A DNA stretch of 64,000 nt from Xestospongia bergquistia (taxonomy: Eukaryota > Porifera > Demospongiae > Haplosclerida > Petrosiidae), in assembly GCA_963965975.1 (NCBI GenBank), contig OZ014417.1, positions 8,056,821 through 8,120,820 of the forward strand, read 5' to 3'. This document shows, piece after piece, positions 10,003-20,618 of the stretch (positions are counted from its first letter, which is position 1; the number at the start of each line of letters is the position of its first letter). The translations under genes were made by a program, and so were the position numbers. Under the pieces are notes generated by a model. That model searched no databases. It saw only the letters and a list, made by a program, of their open reading frames with translations, and was not told where the DNA came from.

Positions 10003-13000
10003 ATGGAGCTCCAAACAATACTAGCAGTAAGAAGATCAGGTGGAAAATATTTACTGGTAGAGGATCCTGACAGCAACATTCTTCATCTCCCAGCTCAGTC
10101 AGTTTTGACTCACTCTCAATTGGATGCTATCCAGATAGCACAGTCATTACTTGATGAGGTTACTTATAAATATCATTTAAGCTAATCAATTTATTACTAA
10201 TGCAATATATATTATAGGTATTATGTATCCCAGCTAAAATGAAAGGACTGTTGAAGATTATACAACGTAATCCCACTCCTGGAGCTGTCAATGCACCTAC
10301 TTTGTCCATCGTCTTAGTTGCAGATGAAATCAAAGGAAAAACAGATTTATCAGCTTCTCACTTAGTACATCACTGGATATCTGGTCCTGAAATACGTGAA
10401 GAAGGCAGTGATGTTGACCACTTATGTCAAGGCATTATAAGTCAACTTGAAGCAAATGCAACAATATATCCTTTAGAATTAGTTGAAAGTATGGATGTAT
10501 ATGGTATCCGTCGTATTAAAGGAAATTTAGAGAAGCAAATGTTAGAGGAAGCTAGTTACGGAGAATATGGTAATAAAAACTATGTTTGTGTGTGTGATTT
10601 TATTTTTAGATTTATTTCTCTTTATTTTGTAGAGTTGAAGCAGATTAAGGAAGAGTTTGTCAATATATGTGGTTCACCGAGTGCTGTGATAAATGTAGAA
10701 GAGTTTACTAGATTAATTACTAAACTAGGAATGCCAGAAGATCGCTGCAAGGATTGTTTCAGGTAAGGAAGCAACAATTTCCATAATAGTTTTATTATGT
10801 GTGGTTTTACTGGAATTTGTATCTATGACAAAAAAAGTCTCCCCTAGATCTATAGGGTATTTTTCTGACATATAGAAACAGTTTCATATTGATTTATTTC
10901 CTATTCAGAGCTCTTCATACAAGTATTGTATGTTCAGGACTCACGTTAGAAGAATTGCAAATTGGTTTGTGTGCATTAGATCCAGCCACACCCCACGGAG
11001 CTATACCTGGTCAATTACGCTGTCAGTTCATATTTCGTTTTTATAACACAACAGGGAATGGAAGTTTATTATATACAGAGTTTGAGTGAGTCTATAGAAG
11101 TGTATGATTTATCATTAGTAACAGATTATAGTGGTAACATTTATTAGTATGTATACACTCAATATTGACAACCTGTTGTAAGTATCCTTGATGACAGAGT
11201 AGTTTTGTGAAAACATCCTGTGTGATGGTATTACTTGTTAATAGGAATATGTATCGAGATATCTGTGCTCAGAAGAAATCATCTATTTCTACTAGTGAAT
11301 TTGAACAGTGTGTAGCTGAAAACTGGAAGTAAGTTTTGATGTAAATTTTAGTACATCTCTCTCTCTCTCTCTTTAGAAACTTTGGTGTGCTTCCAAGTCA
11401 AGGACTTTCAATGAATAAATTTTTAACAGTAGTTGGTCAGCTCAAGTTTCGTGGAACATCAGTTTTATTTCGACTTCCACAAAGTCCTATTAAACATCAA
11501 AGTGATCCCTATAGCAACCCCAATCGTCCCTCTTGCCCTTCCCCTGTACCTATGAGGATCACTCCACAAATAAAAATTGAAGGGACTAAAGATGAACTAA
11601 AGGATGCTGATAGTAGTGACGATGAGAAAATGGAGGTGTCAGAACCAGCTAATTTACGTAAGCTTTGTTTATCATTATTTGTATTCTTTGTTAGTTTTTG
11701 CTTTCAATACTGTGAGCCAACAATGTATACAATACTCTTTCTGTTAACATTTTTAAAAGTAATATTTATTGTTTTTATATAGATAAACACCATCGTTATT
11801 CAGACTCATTTAAAACATCACCTTACATACAAGACAATGCAACAAGTCAATCTGATGGCTTCACTATAGCCACACATTCTGTAAAGGTATTGGATGTTAT
11901 CTTGGTGGCTCATACAATTAAGTATTTTTCTTTTGTATCAGGTTCGTCGTAGTGGTGCACTAGCTGATGTAACTACTCTTTGGGAGTTGGTTGGCACAGA
12001 AGCTGTATCTGGTAGTGTAGAAGAAATATTAGAGCAACATAAACCTTCTTTTGATCGACTACCTTCAATCAGAGCTTTTGATAAGGTAAATACAATTCAA
12101 CAATATAATATTAATTTTGTATTATTTTTAGACATCAAAATCTAATGAGATGCTGTCTGGTCTTCGTTATTTTGAGCATATGCTGCGAGATGATGGGCGT
12201 GGCAAACCCAAGGGAGCATTTTCATGGGGAGCAATAGACATGGCATCAGTAGCACGTTCTTTTATCACAATATGCTCACAAGCTGTAGATATATTTGCTA
12301 GTGAACAGAGACTATTACATGTTAATTCACCTTGCTATGTACTAGGTATGTATATACATATGATAGGTTAGTACTTATATATTGTCTATTGTTTTTAGGT
12401 GATTTGCATGGTAATTTTCATGATTTAATATGTTTTGAGAAAGTACTTTGGCGCATGGGTCCAGTTTTGACGCCTGCTTCGTTCCTGTTTCTAGGAGATT
12501 ATGTTGACAGAGGAGAGCATGGTTTTGAGGCATGGAAATAAGACATTTGAGCAATAGTTATCTTTATTTCTTTAGGTCATTTCTTATCTTTTTGCTCAAA
12601 AATTATTGATGCCTTCAAAATTTTTACTGATTCGTGGAAACCATGAGATTCGTAGTGTCCAAGAATCTTTTACATACAAAATGTAAAATGGTCTCCTTTT
12701 TCTTTATGATATATATATATATTTAGTGAGTGTCATGACAAATTTGGTCCTGAATTGGGAGAACAAGTCTGGGAAGCAACAAATACCGTTTTTGATGCTA
12801 TGCCTATAGCAGCTGTCATTGACGAGAAAGTATGCATCCATTGTAGCTACCATGTATCAATTTTGTTGGTATTCATCCATTTGTATGTCATCATAATTAC
12901 GTGTATCCATTTTGCTATTATTTTAAATTTCTATTTTAAGATTTTTTGTGTTCATGGAGGAATTCCTCATCCAGCTCATGGTGGTGGTTTTTTATCTGCA

Positions 13001-13544
13001 ATTAATGATATTCCATCTCATCTACCTAACCCTGTTGATGACTCTCCTTTAGCATGGGATATCATGTGGAATGATCCAGTCAGGTAGGCAATTTCCTGAC
13101 GAAGTATGTTAGATCATCTGTTTGTTCAGGAAAGAGGAGGAAGAACAAGACGAATCTTTGAAAGAGGAACTTTTAGCTAATGATGGTTTTGTAGATAACG
13201 ACTCTAGAGGCACCGCCCACATGTTTAGGTATATAATTAATGCTCACTTTTCTTTAACTAGCGTTCTATTTTTTTATATAGTTCTGATGCTTTAAATAGT
13301 TTCTTACAGAGGAATAATTTATCTCACGTTATTCGTGCACATGAAGTAAAAGAAGCAGGATTTCAAGTAACTATGTCTTTAGTTTAATCACTAATCTTAT
13401 ACCATTCTATTACAGTTACAACAAAATGGCCGACTTCTCACTGTATTCTCGTCTTCTCATTATTGTGGCTCAACTAATGAAGCTGCCTGTGTTTTGATAG
13501 ATAACAAGAAGATAAGAACAATTCGATTAGACACCCGCTCTTAA
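10003..13544 (+). CDS. PPP-family Ser/Thr phosphatase with long N-terminal extension (EF-hand-like)
   Basis: The C-terminal half is a full PPP catalytic domain with GDLHGNF (about 12405), [14 protein letters not shown] (about 12490), LIRGNHEIR (about 12630), [10 protein letters not shown] (about 12950) and a final [19 protein letters not shown]. The metal-binding Asp, His and Asn residues are present. The usual SAPNYC loop reads SSSHYC. The N-terminal half (10003 to about 12100) begins [20 protein letters not shown], a region I do not recognise, followed by helical EF-hand-like segments: [50 protein letters not shown]. Known EF-hand phosphatases of the RdgC/PPEF type carry EF-hands after the catalytic domain, so this order is different. 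About a dozen short introns. Stop at 13542. Catalytic family is certain; the substrate is unknown. Confidence 0.85.
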
Positions 13545-13684
13545 AATTTACTTCTAATTAACCTAATGTATTACTTATTGCTGGTGTATAAACTCTTAAT
13601 ACTTGTAATGTATAATGCATCATCCCCTTCCGACTTAGTAATACCGTATTTTCGATTTATACGAAACCAAACACGAGTTGAAAT

Positions 13685-15058
13685 TTGAAGGCTAAGAAAA
13701 TGGCTACCTCTAAGCAAAAAGAAGAATGCGTTTCCACGCCTGTGCAGCTATCTACAGAGTGGTTAGAACTAGAAAGCGATCCAGGCTTGTTTACATTACT
13801 TTTGCAAGATTTTGGTGTCCGTGGAGTGAAAGTGGAAGAAATCTACGACGTCACACAGACGTTTCAAGACCGTGTTTATGGTTTTGTGTTTCTGTTTCAA
13901 TGGACAGAAAGACGAGCACGTAAGAAGTCCCTGATGAGCGACGATTGCTACGTCACTGAGCCGTCAGTCTTAGGAAATATGTTCTTTGCTCATCAAGTGG
14001 TTATTAATTCATGTGCTACTCATGCTCTTGTAAGCATCCTACTTAACTGTGAACAGGATGCTAGACTTGATTTGGGTCCTACATTGCCACAACTGAAACA
14101 ATTCTGTCAGAATCTTGATCCAGAGACAAGAGGTTATGCAATAGGCAATATGCCTGATTTGGCAGCGGCACACAACAAGTATGCCAAACCAGATATACCA
14201 ATTCCAACTCCTCCCCCTTCTAAACGAGGTGCTGTTGTGTCATCAGCAGCTGCTTTTCTTCCAGACACATATCATTTCGTTAGTTATGTTCCAATTGGTG
14301 AGAGATTGTTTGAATTAGACGGGCTCAAAGAGTGGCCAATTGATCATGGTCCGTGGGCGGAGACAGAGGCCTGGACAGACTTGTTTAAACGAGTTATAAC
14401 AAGACGTCTAAATGAAGGAGAAGGTATTCAATTTAATTTAATGGCATTAATACCTGACCCGCTACCCAAACTATCTGAAGAATTAAAATTACTACAAACA
14501 AAAGAGAAAGAGTTATTAGAAACTACATATGATTTAGCACATGAACAAGTTATTCAATGTCATCGTAACGACAAACTCCAATCTAACAGTGACATGCCCC
14601 GCCCACAAAATGGGGAATGGTCAAGTAGTGATGACTTACAAAAAGAGATACGAACTTTATTAGAAACCTTGTCACACAATGTAGAAGATCCTTCAAAGGA
14701 CAAAACTGTATCTCCACATGTAGAAGACAACAATGTCCAGCTAAAACATGCTATTGAAGCCGTTCAAAGCAACAGAAAACTTTTAGAAGACTGTAAAAAA
14801 GCTTATCTTGAGGAATTAGAAACACGAAGTAGATACCAAGTGGAAGCTGAGAGGAGAACACATGACTATGATCGTTTTTTTAGTGAATATTTCAAGGCAT
14901 TAGCAAGTAATCATTTATTACCACAGAGAATGTTAGAACAAAAAAAATCAAGTAATAGTAAACGAGGCAGGAAACCCACTTCATCCACTGGTGGAAAAAA
15001 CAAAAAACTTAATCACCAAAAATCTAAGACTACATTGTCAAATGGTCCTTCATCCTAA
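13685..15058 (+). CDS. BAP1: BAP1-type ubiquitin C-terminal hydrolase
   Basis: BAP1 removes ubiquitin from histone H2A together with an ASXL partner. It is a single uninterrupted 457-codon frame. The UCH domain begins WLELESDPGLFTLLLQDFGV. The catalytic set is visible as Gln104, Cys110 (INSCATHA), His197 (YHFVSYVP) and Asp212 (FELDGL). PIDHGPWAETEAWTD and FNLMALIPD match BAP1 rather than UCHL5. The C-terminal ULD-type helix reads RRTHDYDRFFSEYFKALAS, followed by a Lys/Arg-rich tail (SKRGRKPTSS) like the nuclear-localising tail of BAP1. At 457 residues it is much shorter than human BAP1 (729), lacking most of the middle disordered region. The second ATG at 13700 (MATSKQK) is an alternative start. 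Unlike every large neighbour it has no introns. It follows the phosphatase by 140 bp on the same strand. Confidence 0.93.
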   Translation: MKAKKMATSKQKEECVSTPVQLSTEWLELESDPGLFTLLLQDFGVRGVKVEEIYDVTQTFQDRVYGFVFLFQWTERRARKKSLMSDDCYVTEPSVLGNMFFAHQVVINSCATHALVSILLNCEQDARLDLGPTLPQLKQFCQNLDPETRGYAIGNMPDLAAAHNKYAKPDIPIPTPPPSKRGAVVSSAAAFLPDTYHFVSYVPIGERLFELDGLKEWPIDHGPWAETEAWTDLFKRVITRRLNEGEGIQFNLMALIPDPLPKLSEELKLLQTKEKELLETTYDLAHEQVIQCHRNDKLQSNSDMPRPQNGEWSSSDDLQKEIRTLLETLSHNVEDPSKDKTVSPHVEDNNVQLKHAIEAVQSNRKLLEDCKKAYLEELETRSRYQVEAERRTHDYDRFFSEYFKALASNHLLPQRMLEQKKSSNSKRGRKPTSSTGGKNKKLNHQKSKTTLSNGPSS

Positions 15059-15814
15059 CTAACTCCATTCTCCTCTCACTTCCAACATGATTTCAATTCT
15101 GATGATACAATCGACCACTTCTATTGTATTATATTAATATTATTATCGCTACTTTTGTATTATTTTCTTGGTGCAAAATAAACACCATCTGTTACTATTA
15201 ATAGATTTACTAGATGACATCATCACTATAATTACCATGTTGCAAGACATAAAATTGTTCCCAAATTATTTAAACTATTTTACAAATATAAAATTGTAAA
15301 TAATTATGCCCATAATTTTAATTCTTATTTTAGAAACAAGACAACTTCATTTAATAATTCATATCACGTATCAAATTGACTACAATTTATATATAAATAT
15401 GTATTGTTACCTGATATAAAAAATAGTTTACTTACCAATTAATGACTTTGTCCCATAATCCTTGATGTATTATATATTGTAGTAGTATTAACAGCTACAC
15501 TTCGTCTATTTTTAAGTTCACTGAAACTTCAGAAGGCGGTGTGTACTGCAAACGAATTAGCTGCTTATTATTAAGTACAAGATCTCATTCTCTTTCTAAA
15601 CAGGACTTCCATTCTAGTAGGTACACAGTTGCATTGCAATACGATGTGATATAGATCGATATAGCATAAAGACAAGATGTGTAAAGCTTCTTCCTATGCA
15701 AACAACACTTGCAGATTCAGTCGCCATAATCTGATTTCAGTAAATTTCCGTGTCACAACTACACATAGATAGAACTATAAGTTGTCATGGTGACCAGTAC
15801 ACAACACAGCAATA
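15059..15814. other. Intergenic region, BAP1 / SAMD15-like
   Basis: About 750 bp of AT-rich DNA with the BAP1 3' UTR at its left and the SAMD15-like promoter at its right. An AATAAA at 15177-15182 is a likely BAP1 poly(A) signal. A possible minus-strand splice donor near 15436 stands alone and I could not attach it to a gene. I see no other coding sequence. Confidence 0.6.
15177..15182 (+). terminator. Poly(A) signal of BAP1
   Basis: AATAAA lies 119 bp after the BAP1 stop codon, in an otherwise non-coding AT-rich stretch. It is a canonical hexamer at a plausible distance. Confidence 0.6.
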
Positions 15815-16310
15815 ATGGAGTTTGAGGATAAAGACGATCAAGAAAGCCTAGATAGCCAACACGTGCAGGGCCCAGCATGTCTGAATTGGACTGCTGAAGA
15901 TGTTGGAGAATGGATTGTCTCTTTAGGATTCCCTCAATACAAAGTATATTAATTCTCATAATTATTATAATTATTTTATATATTAGATGTGTTTTATTAG
16001 TAATTTAGTGACAGGTCGTAAATTGATATGGGTCAATTCTTCAACATTGCCAAGCATGGGTATCACAGACTGGAACCACATTCAGGTAATGACAGTATAT
16101 TTCAGTATATCTCAGTATATTTACTGTATATTTCAGCATATTACAAGTAAATTGCGTGAACTACTCCATATTGAAAAACCATACTGGAATAGAAGTATTA
16201 CACTACCCTATCGATGTGATATGGGGATATTCTTAGAACAAAAGAGTCAAACTGGACAATATGGAGATCAACTAAAATTCGAGTCTTTCAAAAATGCAAA
16301 CAAATTTTAA
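15815..16310 (+). CDS. SAMD15: SAM-domain protein, SAMD15-like
   Basis: Three exons, 15815-15943, 15987-16085 and 16137-16310, all joined in phase 0, give about 133 residues. The SAM domain reads LNWTAEDVGEWIVSLGFPQY, then ISNLVTGRKLIWVNSSTLPS and MGITDWNHIQ. It is followed by ELLHIEKPYWNRSITLPYR and IFLEQKSQTGQYGD. The motif after the SAM domain (EEPLFKRSISLPYRD and LEQKGHTG in human, from memory) is specific to SAMD15, which supports the name. The human protein has a long N-terminal repeat region that is absent here, so the sponge version is essentially the conserved core. Function is unknown. It converges on THOC6 with only 85 bp between stop codons. Confidence 0.8.
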
Positions 16311-16395
16311 TTAATTTATTAATTAAGGATTTATTAATTTTGGTTATGTAATAATTGTGTAAATATATTTTTTTAGATTTTGTTATGTCAGATGT

Positions 16396-18056
16396 TTAAT
16401 ATACAGAAAGAGAGAATGCTTTATAACCAAAATGAGTGAAAATATCAATATATGCTGAATCCCCACTTACAGCAAGTACCTAGATAAACCAGAACTTGTA
16501 AAATAAACTAGTATGACCAGTTTATAAATGTCTCATGCTACAAGTAAATAGACTTGTAATAAAACATCAGACAGTAATCGCTAAACATTATACTCAGACC
16601 CAGATTCATCCTCAGACTCATACTCATTGGTACTGGTCTAAGACTACTAACCTCATATCGTTGATTATTAATATTATGTGCAATAGAAAGAATGTGTGTG
16701 AGAGAAGTCGAAGGAACAGCCATTATAGATTCACCATTCATTGTCCAATGGCGTACTATACTTTCAGAACCCCCAGTAATTATCTAATAATAACTTCATT
16801 AATATGATGTAATGGTAACCATGACAACAGACCTGTCCACCAGTAAACATAGTCGTTTGGGTTGTGACTTTCTCTGGGACATCCATTACAACAGTTTTAA
16901 TGAATGAATCTAATTTATATAAAGTGGGTGGAGTTGAGCCACCCATTAGCTGAAAAATAGGAAACTAATAATTATAACTTTATAATTAAAAAACTAACCA
17001 TCCATTCTCCACTATTATCAACTGACACACTTCCTACCCAACGTTCTGATTTGCTCTGCCCCTATCGTGATTACTAATAATTAATGCTAAAGTTTAAAAT
17101 ACCTTTCTAGCACAATTAATACTATAAATGGGCTCTTGAGATTGAGAAGGGTCTGAAACACACACAGATATTAGGGTCCTACACAAATAGTGCACATACC
17201 CCATACTTTAACAGTACCATCCTCAGACCCAGACAAAAACTGATTGGTGCTGGGTCTGAGACTAAGACTATGGACATATTTTGTATGACCTGTATTCACA
17301 GCCTGCAAAGACATCATTTAAACATTACAATTTTAAGCATACACACACAGGATGACCTTCACAGATTCGGTAGTTAGATCCCAACAGAAAATATTTGATC
17401 CACAAGCTATATATAAAGTGTTAGTCTAAAAGAAAAAAATAAATATTATTATATTTATATATAATACATTCTTGTTAGTTACCTTGTTATCAACAGCAAT
17501 ATCATTGACATCTAGAAAACCACTAGATCTATAATACATAATGTTTTATTATAATGTCTAAATGCATTAGAACTTACTGATTTGATGAAGGAGTAAAATG
17601 AAAAAGGGGACTTAGTTCCTCTGAACTCTAAATGAATGTATTACAACTAACAATACTATTATTAGCTACCTTTTGTGTGATTGTTTTCCAGCTCCACCCC
17701 TTTATTCCATTAGTCCCACCAGTAAATAGAAGACTGTCATTGGAAGCAAGACAATATAAAGGCCCAGTATCACCTATGAGTCATAATGACATCATTGCTA
17801 TGTCTCTATAAATAGTATTTGTACCTCTCCATTTATTTATAAATTTTTGAGTTAAACCAACAGCTGTTGGATCAAGTGCTTTACTGAGACTGCATGTGTG
17901 TGTGTGAGAGAGAGAGAACTTAAGACAAGAGTCAATCAATATTAACCTGAACACAGTAATGAAGCCATAATTGTCACAAGCAGCTAAATATTTACCACAA
18001 GGAGAGAACTGAAGATCATATATAAATGTATAAAACTTTTCCAGGTAATTTGCTTC
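16396..18056 (-). CDS. THOC6: THOC6, WD40 subunit of the THO mRNA-export complex
   Basis: THO couples transcription to nuclear mRNA export as part of TREX. Minus-strand exons give, in order: DLQFSPCGKYLAACDNYGF (about 17950-18015), a segment ending NGIKGWSWKT (about 17690-17770), DVNDIAVDN and CGSNIFCWDL, HTKYVHSLSLRPSTNQFLSG with SEDGTVKVW (about 17210-17300), ERWVGSVSVDNSGEWM, the exon at 16662 to about 16785, and a last exon 16396-16479 reading VLAVSGDSAYIDIFTHFGYK. That C-terminus matches human THOC6 ([20 protein letters not shown], from memory). The second exon starts at 18056 in phase 0; the short first coding exon upstream was not resolved and may overlap the BHMT leader exon on the other strand. 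Confidence 0.88.
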
Positions 18057-18167
18057 CTGAAAAGAAAAGGAATGAAAAATACAAACAACTAGAAATCACC
18101 ATTGTTCCACGTGCTACTGAATCATACCAGCTCCGCCCACTTTTCGAAAAGGTCACTTTGGTTATAG
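18057..18167. promoter_or_regulatory. Very compact divergent promoter, THOC6 / BHMT
   Basis: The second THOC6 exon ends at 18056 and the BHMT start codon is at 18168, so the THOC6 first exon and both promoters fit in little more than 110 bp or overlap BHMT exon 1. It contains a CACGTG E-box (about 18108-18113) and a GCTCCGCCC box (about 18130). Role is inferred from position. Confidence 0.5.
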
Positions 18168-19761
18168 ATGGCTTGCAGATTTCAACGTTTGGTTGCATCA
18201 ACTGCAACAACTCTCAGAAATGGTATTTCAATATTCCATTCATTGCATTATCTATTAATTTGCAAACTTTATTACAGGGTCCTGTCGTACTTACTCTACT
18301 AAACGCGGATTAGTAGAACGTTTGGAAGCAGGCGAAAATATCCTATGTGCTGAGGGATACCTCTTAGCACTATCACGACGAGGTTATATAACACATGGTG
18401 TTTGGGTGCCTGAGTTTCTGTTGGAACAACCTGAAGTGTTAAAGAGCGTCCATTATGAAATGGCACATGCTGGATCTGATGTCATGCAAGCATTTCAGGT
18501 AAAGAAAGAATGCAATTATTAATTTTAATAATAATATTATTATAGATGTAAAATAACATAGTATATTTTACTTGCATTTATTTGTGATTTCTACCTTTAA
18601 TAAAGTGTCATTGTATCAGTTAAATGATGTAATTGATGTCTACTGTCTCTGGTTAGAACAATAGGTAAAGCTCTTAGTTATATTATTGTCAAAGACCATT
18701 AGACTTCAAACCTTAGCAACATAACTATTATTAATGATTTATAATATAAATGATTTTGTTTGCCAGCAGCTTCCATCCCTTTCCTATTTATATCCTATCT
18801 ACATAATGTTACTGCATTATACAATATATATCACAGCTATATAATATATTTATGTACAGACTTGTTATGCACTGAAACTAACTATATATGAGTACTTACT
18901 AGGAAACAACTGTTAAATGAAGTGCTTATATTTTTGTATCTTTAGTATTATACTCACCGTGAGAAGATGCGTCAAATTGGTCGTGAAGATGATTTGGAAA
19001 AGATAAATCGAGATGCTCTTAAGATTGCTCGGGAAGTAGCAGAGGAAAAAGGTCTATTGTTTGCAGGTGGTACATCTAATACTAACATATATAAAAAAGG
19101 AGAAACTGAAGATCGTGTCCGAGCCATGTTTGACGAACAAGTACGTTGGAGTAAAGAAGAAGGTGCTGACTATGTGATTGCTGAAACAATTCCCTCACTA
19201 GGAGAAGCTAAAATAGCATTAGATGTTATTAAAAATTACTCTCTTCCTGCAGTGATCACACTGACTGTCATGGACAGAGCTCTTGATGGTACCTTACAAA
19301 CACTTGATGGAGTTCCATTGGGTAAAGCCTGTCGAGAACTATTGGATGATGGTGCAACTTTGGTTGGTGTAAACTGTACTCGTGGTCCTGAAATGACATT
19401 GGAGTTGGTTGAAGATATTATTAAAGATTGTCCTCCAGAACGTGTTTGTGCTTTACCAATAGCATATCGTACAACAAAAGAAGAGCCAACATTCTTTTCT
19501 CTTACTGATCATGTTTGTCCAGCTAATAATCCTGTCTATCCTCGAGGTATGGAGCCATTTTGCGTCTCTCCAGTCGAGATAAAAGAGTTCACTGAGAGAT
19601 GTCTTGATCTTGGCTTGAAATATTTAGGTATATGTTGTGGGAACTCAGGTGAATTGACGCGTACAATGGCTGAAGCAATGGGTAGGAAACCACCTGCTAG
19701 TAAATATCTTGATCCTAATAACTTTGGACTCAAGGCTTATTTTGATAAAAAAGTCTCTTAA
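18168..19761 (+). CDS. BHMT: Betaine-homocysteine S-methyltransferase with a putative mitochondrial leader
   Basis: BHMT moves a methyl group from glycine betaine to homocysteine, giving methionine and dimethylglycine. Exons 18168-18222, 18278-18498 and 18946-19761 join cleanly into 363 residues. The zinc ligands are present as Cys in VGVNCTRG and the Cys pair in YLGICCGNSG. The N-terminal barrel reads ERLEAGENILCAEGYLLALS, then QAFQYYTHREKM across the second intron. Exon 1 plus the start of exon 2 encode MACRFQRLVASTATTLRNGS followed by CRTYSTKRG: Arg-rich, no acidic residue, hydroxylated and able to form an amphipathic helix, like a mitochondrial presequence. Vertebrate BHMT is cytosolic and lacks this. 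The enzyme assignment is strong; the location is inferred. Confidence 0.9.
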
Positions 19762-20618
19762 AATGACATATTAAAAAGTTTGTAATCAATCTATCATTGT
19801 TTGGTTTCATAATATAGTACAGGAGTTATTATACTCCTGTTTTATAATTTGAATAAGTACTAATCTTGTGGTAATTAATGGAGTTTATTTAGGAGAATAT
19901 TCCTAAATTAAAATACATTTATTTATTATCACAAAGAGGATGACTAAAATATCCAATACATATTATTAATACATCACAAAATTAAAATGGTAGTAGTTAA
20001 AATCAGTAGGGTGATGCTCAAATCACCTGAATTTGAATTAGAGCTATAGGTCATTGTTAAGTGACATTAATATCACTGCTCTTAAATGTTGCATTAATGT
20101 TTTAAAATCACAAAGTCCTCCTTGTTTTACTAGTACATGTACAAGTTAATCAATGAATTTCTTTAATTTTTACTGATTTTAACATTTCTGAGCACAACCA
20201 ATTAACAAGGCTTTAAATTAGTAATCCCATCCAAAGTATTGGCCTAGAATTATTTAGGTCCATTAAAAAAAATAAAAGGTTTCACAAGTTATTCAGTAAG
20301 TCACAACAGTATTGTGACATACTCAGAATTGTTAAAAAAATCCTTTGTGGTCTACAAGTTAGTAATAATATAGTTATAGAATAAATAGTAAACAATAATT
20401 ATATTGAAAATCTCTCATAGAAAGAAAGAAATAATACAAAAATCATTAAATTATAATGAATGGAGGATAACATATGCCTGCTAAAAATTTAAAATGGATT
20501 ACATGATCTAAAACATTGACTTTAAAAAGATACTGCTAACTACAATAGTCTGTATAATACACTTTTACATTCCAGATGGAATATTATTAATAGACATTGT
20601 TACTAAAAATAGATTATA
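19762..20618. other. Convergent intergenic region, BHMT / MTMR
   Basis: This 857-bp very AT-rich stretch lies between the BHMT and myotubularin stop codons. It has no open frame of note and no clear repeat, and must hold both 3' UTRs. I see nothing else in it. Confidence 0.65.

Noticed and set aside
18016-18210. 64-codon minus-strand frame as the THOC6 first exon
   Set aside because: Its frame is not the THOC6 frame. The real exon starts at 18056 in another phase, and the frame is partly antisense to BHMT exon 1.
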